A stretch of DNA of 17,292 nucleotides from an uncultured Prevotella sp. (GTDB lineage Bacteria; Bacteroidota; Bacteroidia; Bacteroidales; Bacteroidaceae), in the NCBI RefSeq assembly GCF_900549175.1, contig NZ_URNN01000071.1:1-17292 (forward strand), given 5' to 3'. The position numbers were made by a program, and so were the translations under genes. Below the pieces are notes generated by a model that saw only the letters and a program-made list of their open reading frames with translations, ran no database searches and had not been told where the DNA came from. This document shows, piece by piece, positions 1-5,774 of this stretch; positions within the stretch are counted from its first letter, which is position 1; each line of letters starts with the position of its first letter.

Positions 1-1
1 C

Positions 2-763
2 TTTATGAAAAACGAGCGTTACTTCAGATATGTTGTGGCGGTGTCGGCCGGAGCGTGCAACGGCATGTCTTACATCAGCCGCCAGCCACGCCGTGCGCGC
101 ATATCCAACATCGACATGCTTGTCAAGTACGACTACCTTGGTGTGCGCAGGCTTGTCACGCACGGGTGCATCTACGACCCCGAGCTGCTCTACGAACGTT
201 TCCCCAACGAGATAGTGCCGTTCGATTACGATACTTATTTTGGCAATGCGTCGACGTTTGAGATGGTCACCACCAACTGTCTTACCGGACGTGCCGAGTA
301 TCTCTCGGAGCTGTCCGACCGCAGGCGTGCCATAGACATCGCCCATGCGAGCAGCAGTCTGCCCTATGTATGCAAGATGATATACGTTGACGGCGTGCCG
401 ATGCTCGACGGCGGGATTGTGGACAGCATACCCGTTGCCAGAGCCATGGAGCGCGGTCACAGGTTTAATGTGGTGGTGTGCACCCGCAACCGCGGTTACC
501 GCAGCACGGACCGCGACCGCAAGATACCCCGTTTCATCTACCGCAGCTATCCCCGTCTGCGGGTGGCCCTGAGCCGCCGCATAGCCGCATACAACGAGCA
601 GCTGGCGCTTGTGGAGCGCCTTGAAGACGAGGGCCGCATCGTCTGCATACGTCCGCAGCGCCCCATGGATGTGGAGCGTATGACGAAAGATGCCAACAAG
701 CTGGAGGCTCTGTATGAGGAGGGCTTCCGTCTGGGGTGCGAGTTCTGTGAAAAATACGGTTGA
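2..763 (+). CDS. Patatin-like phospholipase, 5'-truncated by window edge
   Basis: The C-terminal ~250 residues of a patatin-family serine acyl hydrolase are visible. The reading frame is open to the window start, and the first ATG (position 5) lies only about ten residues before the nucleophile elbow. Family members have a glycine-rich oxyanion loop before this point, so that ATG is internal and the true start lies upstream. Visible landmarks, numbered from that Met, are the elbow VSAGACNG with Ser14 and the D-G-G motif with Asp135 in LDGGIVDSIP; these form the Ser-Asp dyad. The usual G-x-S-x-G reads A-V-S-A-G here. No signal peptide can be judged because the N terminus is missing. The C-terminal stretch with EALYEEGFRLG resembles the bacterial YjjU-like patatin group of about 280 residues. 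Substrate is unknown; it is probably a cytosolic lipid hydrolase. The family call is firm, the subgroup less so. Confidence 0.88.
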   Translation, partial: FMKNERYFRYVVAVSAGACNGMSYISRQPRRARISNIDMLVKYDYLGVRRLVTHGCIYDPELLYERFPNEIVPFDYDTYFGNASTFEMVTTNCLTGRAEYLSELSDRRRAIDIAHASSSLPYVCKMIYVDGVPMLDGGIVDSIPVARAMERGHRFNVVVCTRNRGYRSTDRDRKIPRFIYRSYPRLRVALSRRIAAYNEQLALVERLEDEGRIVCIRPQRPMDVERMTKDANKLEALYEEGFRLGCEFCEKYG

Positions 764-780
764 AGCACGTTTTTCATCGT

Positions 781-894
781 GTTGCAAAATGGCGCTTTTG
801 CCTTTCAAAAGTGGCACTTTCGGAAGGCAAAACGGCCGCTTTCGCGTTGCAAAACGGGCACTTTCGTAACGCCAAAACGGCCACTTTTGAAAGG
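781..894. repeat. Degenerate GCAAAACGG-type repeats with a 15-bp inverted repeat
   Basis: Three related units are visible: gcaaaatggcgcttttg (784-800), gcaaaacggccgctttcg (826-844 region) and gcaaaacgggcactttcg (849-866). Overlaid on them is a perfect 15-bp inverted repeat, cctttcaaaagtggc (801-815) against gccacttttgaaagg (880-894), separated by 64 bases. The region lies downstream of the patatin gene and could fold as a large stem-loop in its mRNA 3' end. No open reading frame here looks like a protein. Function is unknown. Confidence 0.7.
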
Positions 895-910
895 TGCAAG
901 TCTTTTTTTG

Positions 911-993
911 TGGAACACGGAGACACGTAGGCACAGAGATTTTTTCAACGCAAAGCCGATTTTTTAAACTTTGCGCCTCTGCGTCTTTGCGTT
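911..993. repeat. cacggagacac / ctctgcgtctttgcgttt intergenic motif
   Basis: The stretch gaacacggagacacgtaggcac (913-932) is followed by aacgcaaag (947-955) and ctttgcgcctctgcgtctttgcgtt (969-993). The 9-mers aacgcaaag and ctttgcgtt (985-993) are perfect inverted repeats. From memory, such acacggagacac and ctctgcgtctctgcg strings recur between genes in many bacterial genomes; I cannot check this here. No gene is visible. Confidence 0.5.
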
Positions 994-1045
994 TAAAAGT
1001 TTATTCCCTTATGAATGAGAGGCCCGGTGGGCTTTGTGCGCGGGA

Positions 1046-1083
1046 TATAAAAATAAGGATGAAAACCTCACGGCCTTCATCCT
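1046..1083 (-). terminator. Intrinsic terminator downstream of tRNA-Ser
   Basis: Read on the minus strand, AGGATGAA (1083-1076) and TTCATCCT (1063-1056) form a perfect 8-bp stem. Inside it GGCC and GGTT pair through two G-C and two G-U pairs, closing on a GTGA tetraloop of GNRA type. The stem is followed by TATTTTTATA (1055-1046). It lies 43 bases past the tRNA 3' end, so it most likely ends the tRNA-Ser transcript. Confidence 0.72.
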
Positions 1084-1125
1084 CTCAATAAAAATTATGA
1101 AATTATTTTTTCTTGTAAATCGTAG

Positions 1126-1213
1126 CGGAAAGTGAGGGATTCAAACCCCCGATACCCGAAGAGGGTATACCGGATTTCGAGTCCAGCGCATTCGGTCACT
1201 CTGCCAACTTTCC
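1126..1213 (-). tRNA. tRNA-Ser(CGA)
   Basis: An 88-nt class II tRNA. The acceptor stem pairs GGAAAGT (1213-1207) with ACTTTCC (1133-1127), and the discriminator base is G, as expected for serine. The anticodon arm is CTGGA-CTCGAAA-TCCGG, giving anticodon CGA, which reads UCG. The long variable arm TACCC-TCTTC-GGGTA is typical of serine tRNAs. The T arm is GGGGG-TTTGAAT-CCCTC, with one G-U pair. CCA is not encoded (CGCT follows), so the end must be added by nucleotidyltransferase. A Bacteroidota-type promoter lies just upstream and a terminator 43 bases downstream, so it is probably a single-gene unit, although read-through from the serine operon is possible. Confidence 0.95.
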
Positions 1214-1225
1214 TCTTTTGCGATG

Positions 1226-1256
1226 CAAAGGTAAACAATATTTTTCAGACCGCAAA
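1226..1256 (-). promoter_or_regulatory. Promoter of tRNA-Ser(CGA)
   Basis: On the minus strand TTTG (1256-1253) is followed after exactly 19 bases by TACCTTTG (1233-1226). This fits the Bacteroidota sigma consensus TTTG-N19-TAnnTTTG. The tRNA 5' end is 12 bases downstream of the second box. Confidence 0.8.
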
Positions 1257-1333
1257 ATAATTGGGTTAAAAATAATGTATATTTTTGTCGTTTCCCGCTT
1301 TTTTTCTTCTTATTGCTGGTGATAGCGGACATG

Positions 1334-1382
1334 ACGGCGGTACGGAAGTGGTGCCTCCGCCGTTTACCGTTGCCGCCGTTTA
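1334..1382. other. Stem-loop and 10-bp direct repeat at the end of yigZ
   Basis: A 7-bp stem, acggcgg (1334-1340) and ccgccgt (1357-1363), encloses a 16-base loop. A direct repeat ccgccgttta (1357-1366 and 1373-1382) overlaps the yigZ stop codon. No U-tract follows the stem on either strand, so it is not a convincing intrinsic terminator. It could stabilise the operon mRNA 3' end. Confidence 0.35.
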
Positions 1383-1973
1383 CGAATCCTTGAAAGACAG
1401 TTTGGCAAGCTTGTTCCGCAGGGTCTCCGCTTCCGACTTGCGTATGCTCATCCTGATCTCGCACGTGTTGTCGAATGTCTGGCCGGTGATTCGTGGCGAC
1501 ATCTCCTTTATTATCTTCATCACATCGTTCATCATGACGTAGTGGAAACTGTAGGTTACCTCCTCTTCCACGAGTTGTGACACAATCTCGGAGTTGCCGA
1601 TGGCCTCGGCTGCAGCCGTCCTGTATGCCACGATGAGGCCCCCCGTACCCAGATTGACGCCTCCGTAGTATCTTACTACAACAACAAGTATGTCGGTCAG
1701 CCCGGTGCTGTTTATCTGTCCGAGTATGGGTTTGCCCGCCGTGCTGCCCGGTTCTCCGTCGTCGTTGGCCCTGAAGTTTGTCCTTTCGTGCCCGAGCATG
1801 TAGGCGTAGCAGACGTGGCGCGCGTCGTAATACTTCTTTCGGTATGCCTCCAGTATCTTTGTTATTTCCTCAACCGAGGTCACATGATGGGAAAAGGCGA
1901 GAAACTTACTCCTTTTCTCGGTGTAATATCCCTCGCCAATTCTGTCTGTTATTGTCTTGAATTCGTCTGTCAC
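1380..1973 (-). CDS. yigZ: YigZ/IMPACT family protein (UPF0029)
   Basis: 197 residues, the normal length for bacterial YigZ proteins. The conserved IMPACT N-terminal domain is clear: ARHVCYAYMLG (about 51-61), NDDGEPGSTAGKPILGQI (70-87) and RYYGGVNLGTGGLIVAYRTA (101-120). The remainder (about 135-197) fits the small C-terminal ferredoxin-like domain of the family. Eukaryotic IMPACT acts on translational control through Gcn1; the bacterial role is not settled. The start is a GTG at 1973, because an in-frame TAG lies two codons upstream and no ATG occurs before residue 59. It sits 46 bases after the DUF1015 gene with no promoter between, so it is probably the last gene of the serC operon. Cytosolic; no signal peptide. 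Confidence 0.9.
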   Translation of the reverse strand: MTDEFKTITDRIGEGYYTEKRSKFLAFSHHVTSVEEITKILEAYRKKYYDARHVCYAYMLGHERTNFRANDDGEPGSTAGKPILGQINSTGLTDILVVVVRYYGGVNLGTGGLIVAYRTAAAEAIGNSEIVSQLVEEEVTYSFHYVMMNDVMKIIKEMSPRITGQTFDNTCEIRMSIRKSEAETLRNKLAKLSFKDS

Positions 1974-2019
1974 TGTCTATGATATGGGTTTTTGAAACAA
2001 CGTGATGGCGCCTTTCCCT

Positions 2020-3267
2020 TTACACCAGCTTGTGTATGATAAGGCCCGAACGCAGTTTCGGCTCAAACCATGTGGCCTTGGGCGGCATGATTTTTCCGCT
2101 GTCGGCTATGTCCATTATCTGCTGCATCGAAACCGGATACAGGGCCAGGGCCATGCGCATCTCCCCGCTGTCAACGCGGCGTTTCAGCTCGCCCAGTCCG
2201 CGCAGTCCGCCCACGAAGTCGATACGCTTGTCGCTGCGCAGGTCTTTTATGCCGAGAACTTCGTCGAGTATCAGGCGGCTCGATATGTCAACGTCGAGAC
2301 ATCCGATGGGGTCGGTCTCGTCGAAGGTGCCGTTCTTGGCTGTCAGGCAGTACCAGCGGCCGTCGATGTACAGTGAGAACTCGTGCTTCCGTGCCGGCTT
2401 GTACGTCTCCGTGCCCTTGTCCTCTATGGTGAAGTTCTTCTTGAGTGCCTCGAAGAATTGTTCCGGTGTCATGCCGTTGAGGTCCTTCACCACGCGGTTG
2501 TAGTCGAGAATGGTGAGCTGTGAGGCCTGGAAGCATACGGCCATGAAGTAGTTGTACTCTTCCGTACCCGTATGGTTGGGGTTCAGCCTGGCCTTTTCCG
2601 CACCTACGAGTGCCGCTGCGGCAGAACGGTGGTGGCCGTCGGCGATGTACAGATACGGTATCTTGGCAAACTCATCGGTCACTGTCTTTATGTCTTCGTC
2701 ATTGCCTATCACCCACAGGCGGTGGCGGAAACCGTCGATTGGGGCGATGAAGTCGTATTCCGGGGCGGTGGCGGTGTACCGCGTTATGAGCTTGTCGAGT
2801 GCCTCGTTGTCGGGGTAGGCGAAGAACACGGGCTCGATGTTGGCGTTGTTCACGCGCACATGCTTCATGCGGTCCTCCTCCTTGTCGCGCCGTGTAAGCT
2901 CGTGCTTCTTTATCACTCCGTTGAGGTAGTCGTCGACGTATGCCCCGACCACAAGGCCGTACTGCGTCTTGTCGCCCATGGTCTGGGCGTATATGTAGTA
3001 CTGCTCCTTGTCGTCCTGCTTCAGCCATCCGCGGTCCTGGAACTTCCGGAAGTTCTCGGCGGCCTTCTCATACACGCGCGGGTCGTATTCGCTCACTTCC
3101 GGTGCGAAGTCTATCTCCGGCTTTATGATATGGTAGAGACTCATCTCGTTGTCGCCGGCCTCCTGTCGGGCCTCGTCAGAATCGAGCACGTCGTATGGGC
3201 GCGACTCAATCTTTTCTACGAGCTCCTTGGGCGGGCGTATGCCTCTGAATGGTTTTACTGTTGCCAT
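2020..3267 (-). CDS. DUF1015 family protein in serine operon
   Basis: 415 residues, full length for the DUF1015 family (a SpoOJ/ParB-like annotation is sometimes seen). The N terminus RPPKELVEKIESRPYDVLDS (about 11-30) is the family signature, and YIADGHHRSAAAA contains D210-G-H-H213-R214. No signal peptide or membrane segment is seen. It starts 45 bases after serA ends, with no promoter between, and the serC-serA-DUF1015 order is known in Bacteroides. The biochemical role of DUF1015 is not established as far as I know. The D-G-x-H-R motif resembles that of ParB/Srx-fold serine kinases (SerK, SbnI), which together with the operon suggests serine or phosphoserine chemistry. That link is inference only. 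The family call is firm; the function is open. Confidence 0.88.
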   Translation of the reverse strand: MATVKPFRGIRPPKELVEKIESRPYDVLDSDEARQEAGDNEMSLYHIIKPEIDFAPEVSEYDPRVYEKAAENFRKFQDRGWLKQDDKEQYYIYAQTMGDKTQYGLVVGAYVDDYLNGVIKKHELTRRDKEEDRMKHVRVNNANIEPVFFAYPDNEALDKLITRYTATAPEYDFIAPIDGFRHRLWVIGNDEDIKTVTDEFAKIPYLYIADGHHRSAAAALVGAEKARLNPNHTGTEEYNYFMAVCFQASQLTILDYNRVVKDLNGMTPEQFFEALKKNFTIEDKGTETYKPARKHEFSLYIDGRWYCLTAKNGTFDETDPIGCLDVDISSRLILDEVLGIKDLRSDKRIDFVGGLRGLGELKRRVDSGEMRMALALYPVSMQQIMDIADSGKIMPPKATWFEPKLRSGLIIHKLV

Positions 3268-3312
3268 GGAATATTCTTTTGAAATAATGATATGTGTACG
3301 GTGCGTGTCAGC

Positions 3313-4230
3313 TTACTTGTTCACCTGAAACTTTGTGTCGCCCGTTGCGAAGAAGGAGTTTATCTGTCTTGCGGCGGCAATGCCGGCGTTGGTGTTTGCC
3401 TCGGCTGTCTGTGCGCCCATCTTCTTCGGTGTGCTGAAGTAGCGTCCCTCGAATTTTGCGAACTCGGCGTCGGCATCCGGTTTGATGTCCGTCAGGAACT
3501 TGAGGTCGGTGCGCTCGGCCATCAGCTTGAGCAGTTCCGGCTCGTTGATTATCTCCTTGCGCGCCGTGTTCACGAGTATGGCGTTCTTCTTCATCCTGCC
3601 TGCCAGCGCATAGTTTATGCTCTCCTTCGTTTCGGGTGTGGCGGGGATGTGCAGCGACACCACATCGCATGTGGCGAAGAGTTCTTCCTGACTGTCTGCG
3701 GCCTTCACTCCGGCGCTCTCGATGGCCTCCTTCGGGCAGTATGCGTCGTAGGCGTACACCTCCATGCCGAATCCTTGGGCTATGCGTGCCACGTTGCGGC
3801 CCACGTTGCCGAAGGCGAGTATGCCCAGTTTCTTGCCCTTGAGCTCGGTGCCCGACTTGCCGTTGTAGAACCCGCGCACGCCGAACACCAGCATGCCGAA
3901 CACCAGTTCGGCCACGGCGTTGGCGTTCTGTCCGGGTGTGTTCTCCACCACTACGCCCTTCTCCTTGGCGTATGCCGTGTCGATAGAGTCGTAACCGGCA
4001 CCGGCGCGCACCACAATCTTCAGCTTGCCGGCGGCGTCGAGCACGTCGGGTGTTACCTTGTCCGAACGCACAATCATGGCGTCGGCGTCCTTCACGGCCT
4101 CTACCAGCTGCGCCTTTTCAGTATATTTCTCGAGCAGCACCACCTCGTGGCCTGCGGCTTCTATCTCTGCCTTGATGCCATTCACGGCTGCTGCTGCGAA
4201 TGGTTTTTCCGTTGCTACCAATACTTTCAT
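3313..4230 (-). CDS. serA: D-3-phosphoglycerate dehydrogenase, short form
   Basis: 305 residues. It oxidises 3-phosphoglycerate to 3-phosphohydroxypyruvate with NAD, the first step of serine synthesis. The substrate-binding domain includes VRAGAGYDSID and NTPGQNANAVAE. The nucleotide-binding loop reads ILAFGNVGRNVARIA (G141, G144; the usual first glycine is alanine). Arg224 lies in VNTARKEIINE. The usual catalytic His of the TPH motif is replaced by Lys269 in STPKKMGAQTAEAN, as I recall for Bacteroides homologues. There is no C-terminal ACT domain, so the serine feedback seen in longer forms is not expected. ATG at 4230 is preferred to an in-frame TTG three codons upstream. It follows serC after a 120-base gap holding a 15-bp stem-loop. 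Confidence 0.9.
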   Translation of the reverse strand: MKVLVATEKPFAAAAVNGIKAEIEAAGHEVVLLEKYTEKAQLVEAVKDADAMIVRSDKVTPDVLDAAGKLKIVVRAGAGYDSIDTAYAKEKGVVVENTPGQNANAVAELVFGMLVFGVRGFYNGKSGTELKGKKLGILAFGNVGRNVARIAQGFGMEVYAYDAYCPKEAIESAGVKAADSQEELFATCDVVSLHIPATPETKESINYALAGRMKKNAILVNTARKEIINEPELLKLMAERTDLKFLTDIKPDADAEFAKFEGRYFSTPKKMGAQTAEANTNAGIAAARQINSFFATGDTKFQVNK

Positions 4231-4279
4231 AATGTTCAATGTTGTAATTGTTGTTGTTTGTCAGTTGATAAAAAGCAAT

Positions 4280-4336
4280 AAGGTGCATCAGAAACAATCC
4301 GCCGGATATGTGGAATCCTGTTTTCTGATGCACCTT
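4280..4336 (-). other. 15-bp perfect stem-loop between serC and serA
   Basis: AAGGTGCATCAGAAA (4280-4294) and TTTCTGATGCACCTT (4322-4336) are perfect inverted repeats around a 27-base loop. On the minus strand the stem begins 14 bases after the serC stop and ends 49 bases before the serA ATG. Only a weak T-run (GCTTTTTATC) follows on the minus strand. It could be a partial terminator, an attenuator or an mRNA processing site that sets the serC:serA ratio. Confidence 0.65.
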
Positions 4337-4350
4337 GTATGTTGTGGTCT

Positions 4351-5418
4351 TTAGTGTTGGGCCTCAAATTCCTTCATGCACTGCACGAGAGCGTTGACGC
4401 CTTCGATGGTCTGGGCATTGTAGCAGCTTGCGCGGAAGCCTCCCACGCTTCTGTGTCCCTTTATGCCAACCATGCCTTTCGATGTGGCGTATTCGAAGAA
4501 CGGCTTCTCCAGCTCGGCGTATTCGTCGTTCATCACGAAGCAGATGTTCATCACCGAGCGGTCCTCTTCCTTCACCGTGCCGCGGAAAAGCTTGTTGCGG
4601 TCAATCTCGCCGTACAGTATGTCGGCGCGTTGGTTGGCCAGCTTGTCCATTGCTTCCACGCCACCGTTTGCCTTGATCCAGCGCAGTGTCTCCAGTGCCG
4701 AGTAGATGGGCACCACCGGCGGGGTATTGAACATCGAGCCTTTCTCCACGTGTGTGCGGTAGTCGAGCATGGTGGGTATCTGGCGCGGAGCCTTGCCCAG
4801 CTTGTCGTTCTTCAGTATGATGAGTGTCACACCGGCCATGGCCAGATTCTTCTGTGCGCCGGCGTAGATGCAGTCGTACTTGCTCACGTCGACGGGACGG
4901 CTGAATATGTCTGAGCTCATGTCGCCTATCAGCGGTACATTCACGTCAAGTTCCTTGCGTATTTCCGTTCCGTAGATGGTGTTGTTGGTCGTTATGTGCA
5001 GATAGTCGGCGTCATCGGGGCATGTCCATCCTTTGGGAATGAATGTGTAGTTGGCGTCTGCCGAAGAAGCCACTTCCACCACTTCTCCGAACAGCTTGGC
5101 TTCCTTCATGGCCTTCTTGGCCCATGTGCCTGTGTTGAGGTAGGCGGCCTTGTTTATAAGGAAGTTGTATGGCACCATACAGAATTCGAGTGATGCGCCT
5201 CCACCGAGGAAGATTACCGAATATCCCTCCGGTATCTGGAGGAGTTCCTTGATGAGTGATTCCGCCTCATCAAGTACCGGTTGAAAGTCTTTGGCCCTAT
5301 GGCTTATCTCCATGAGTGACAGGCCTGACCCGTTGAAGTCTAAACACTGCTTGACGGTATTCTCAATCACTTCGCGCGGAAGCATTGACGGACCTGCATT
5401 AAAGTTGTACTTCTTCAT
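4351..5418 (-). CDS. serC: Phosphoserine aminotransferase
   Basis: 355 residues, the usual length for SerC. It transfers the amino group of glutamate to 3-phosphohydroxypyruvate, giving O-phosphoserine, and may also serve pyridoxal phosphate synthesis as in other bacteria. Family landmarks are the N terminus YNFNAGPSMLPREV, GLSLMEISHRAKDF, LGGGASLEFCMVPYN, and the PLP-binding Lys190 in YAGAQKNLAMAGV. VGIKGHRSVGGFRASCYNA near the C terminus carries the substrate-binding HR-x-x-GG-x-R signature. Cytosolic, no signal peptide. It is the first gene of a minus-strand operon with serA, DUF1015 and yigZ; a promoter of Bacteroidota type starts 38 bases upstream. No serB is present in the window. Confidence 0.96.
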   Translation of the reverse strand: MKKYNFNAGPSMLPREVIENTVKQCLDFNGSGLSLMEISHRAKDFQPVLDEAESLIKELLQIPEGYSVIFLGGGASLEFCMVPYNFLINKAAYLNTGTWAKKAMKEAKLFGEVVEVASSADANYTFIPKGWTCPDDADYLHITTNNTIYGTEIRKELDVNVPLIGDMSSDIFSRPVDVSKYDCIYAGAQKNLAMAGVTLIILKNDKLGKAPRQIPTMLDYRTHVEKGSMFNTPPVVPIYSALETLRWIKANGGVEAMDKLANQRADILYGEIDRNKLFRGTVKEEDRSVMNICFVMNDEYAELEKPFFEYATSKGMVGIKGHRSVGGFRASCYNAQTIEGVNALVQCMKEFEAQH

Positions 5419-5455
5419 TTGATTGTCATTTAAGAATGTTTGTAATAACAGATTG

Positions 5456-5486
5456 CGAAATTACGTTTTTTATTCCATTTGGCAAA
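5456..5486 (-). promoter_or_regulatory. Promoter of the serC operon
   Basis: On the minus strand TTTG (5486-5483) is followed after 19 bases by TAATTTCG (5463-5456), one mismatch from TAnnTTTG. The serC ATG is 37 bases further downstream. No CAAAnnTA (the reverse of the -7 box) occurs in the gaps upstream of serA, DUF1015 or yigZ, which supports a single transcript. Confidence 0.65.
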
Positions 5487-5731
5487 ATTTTTTTGCAGAA
5501 ATGTGGCAATATGGCTGTGTTTTTGTCATTATGATGTATAATGTATATCGAATGGCCGTTTCTTGTTCCGCGTGGAAGTGGAGTATGCCGGTCAAGTGTT
5601 CCGCTTGTTTCATACGTATTTTATATATGGATGTGGTGTTCTTCTGGGAGTGCCGTCTTTCCCATTCAGACAAATTTTATATATAATGTAATATAAGCGC
5701 ACATATAAAACAGTCTTTGAAATATTATGAT
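5487..5731. other. Divergent intergenic region without a visible gene
   Basis: The full gap between serC and the GH2 gene (5419-5774) is 356 bases of AT-rich DNA. Apart from the serC promoter and the -7-like box of the GH2 gene I see no RNA gene, riboswitch, operator palindrome or credible small ORF. A sensor for the GH genes may bind here, but no clear repeat points to a site. Confidence 0.5.
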
Positions 5732-5739
5732 TATCTTTG
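5732..5739 (+). promoter_or_regulatory. Possible -7 box for the GH2-GH78 transcript
   Basis: TATCTTTG matches TAnnTTTG perfectly and lies 35 bases before the GH2 start codon. There is no TTTG at the usual 19-base spacing; the nearest (5716-5719) is only 12 bases upstream. A weak -33 region would fit a gene that needs an activator. Confidence 0.5.
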
Positions 5740-5774
5740 CATAAGATAACTTTTAACCTACAAACGAAGTGATT

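Noticed and set aside
781..900. CRISPR array
   Set aside because: Repeat units are degenerate, not evenly spaced and lack unique spacers; no cas genes are near.
1126..1213. tRNA-Ser as an attachment site for an integrated element
   Set aside because: No integrase, no partial tRNA copy and no gene of mobile type is visible on either side within the window.
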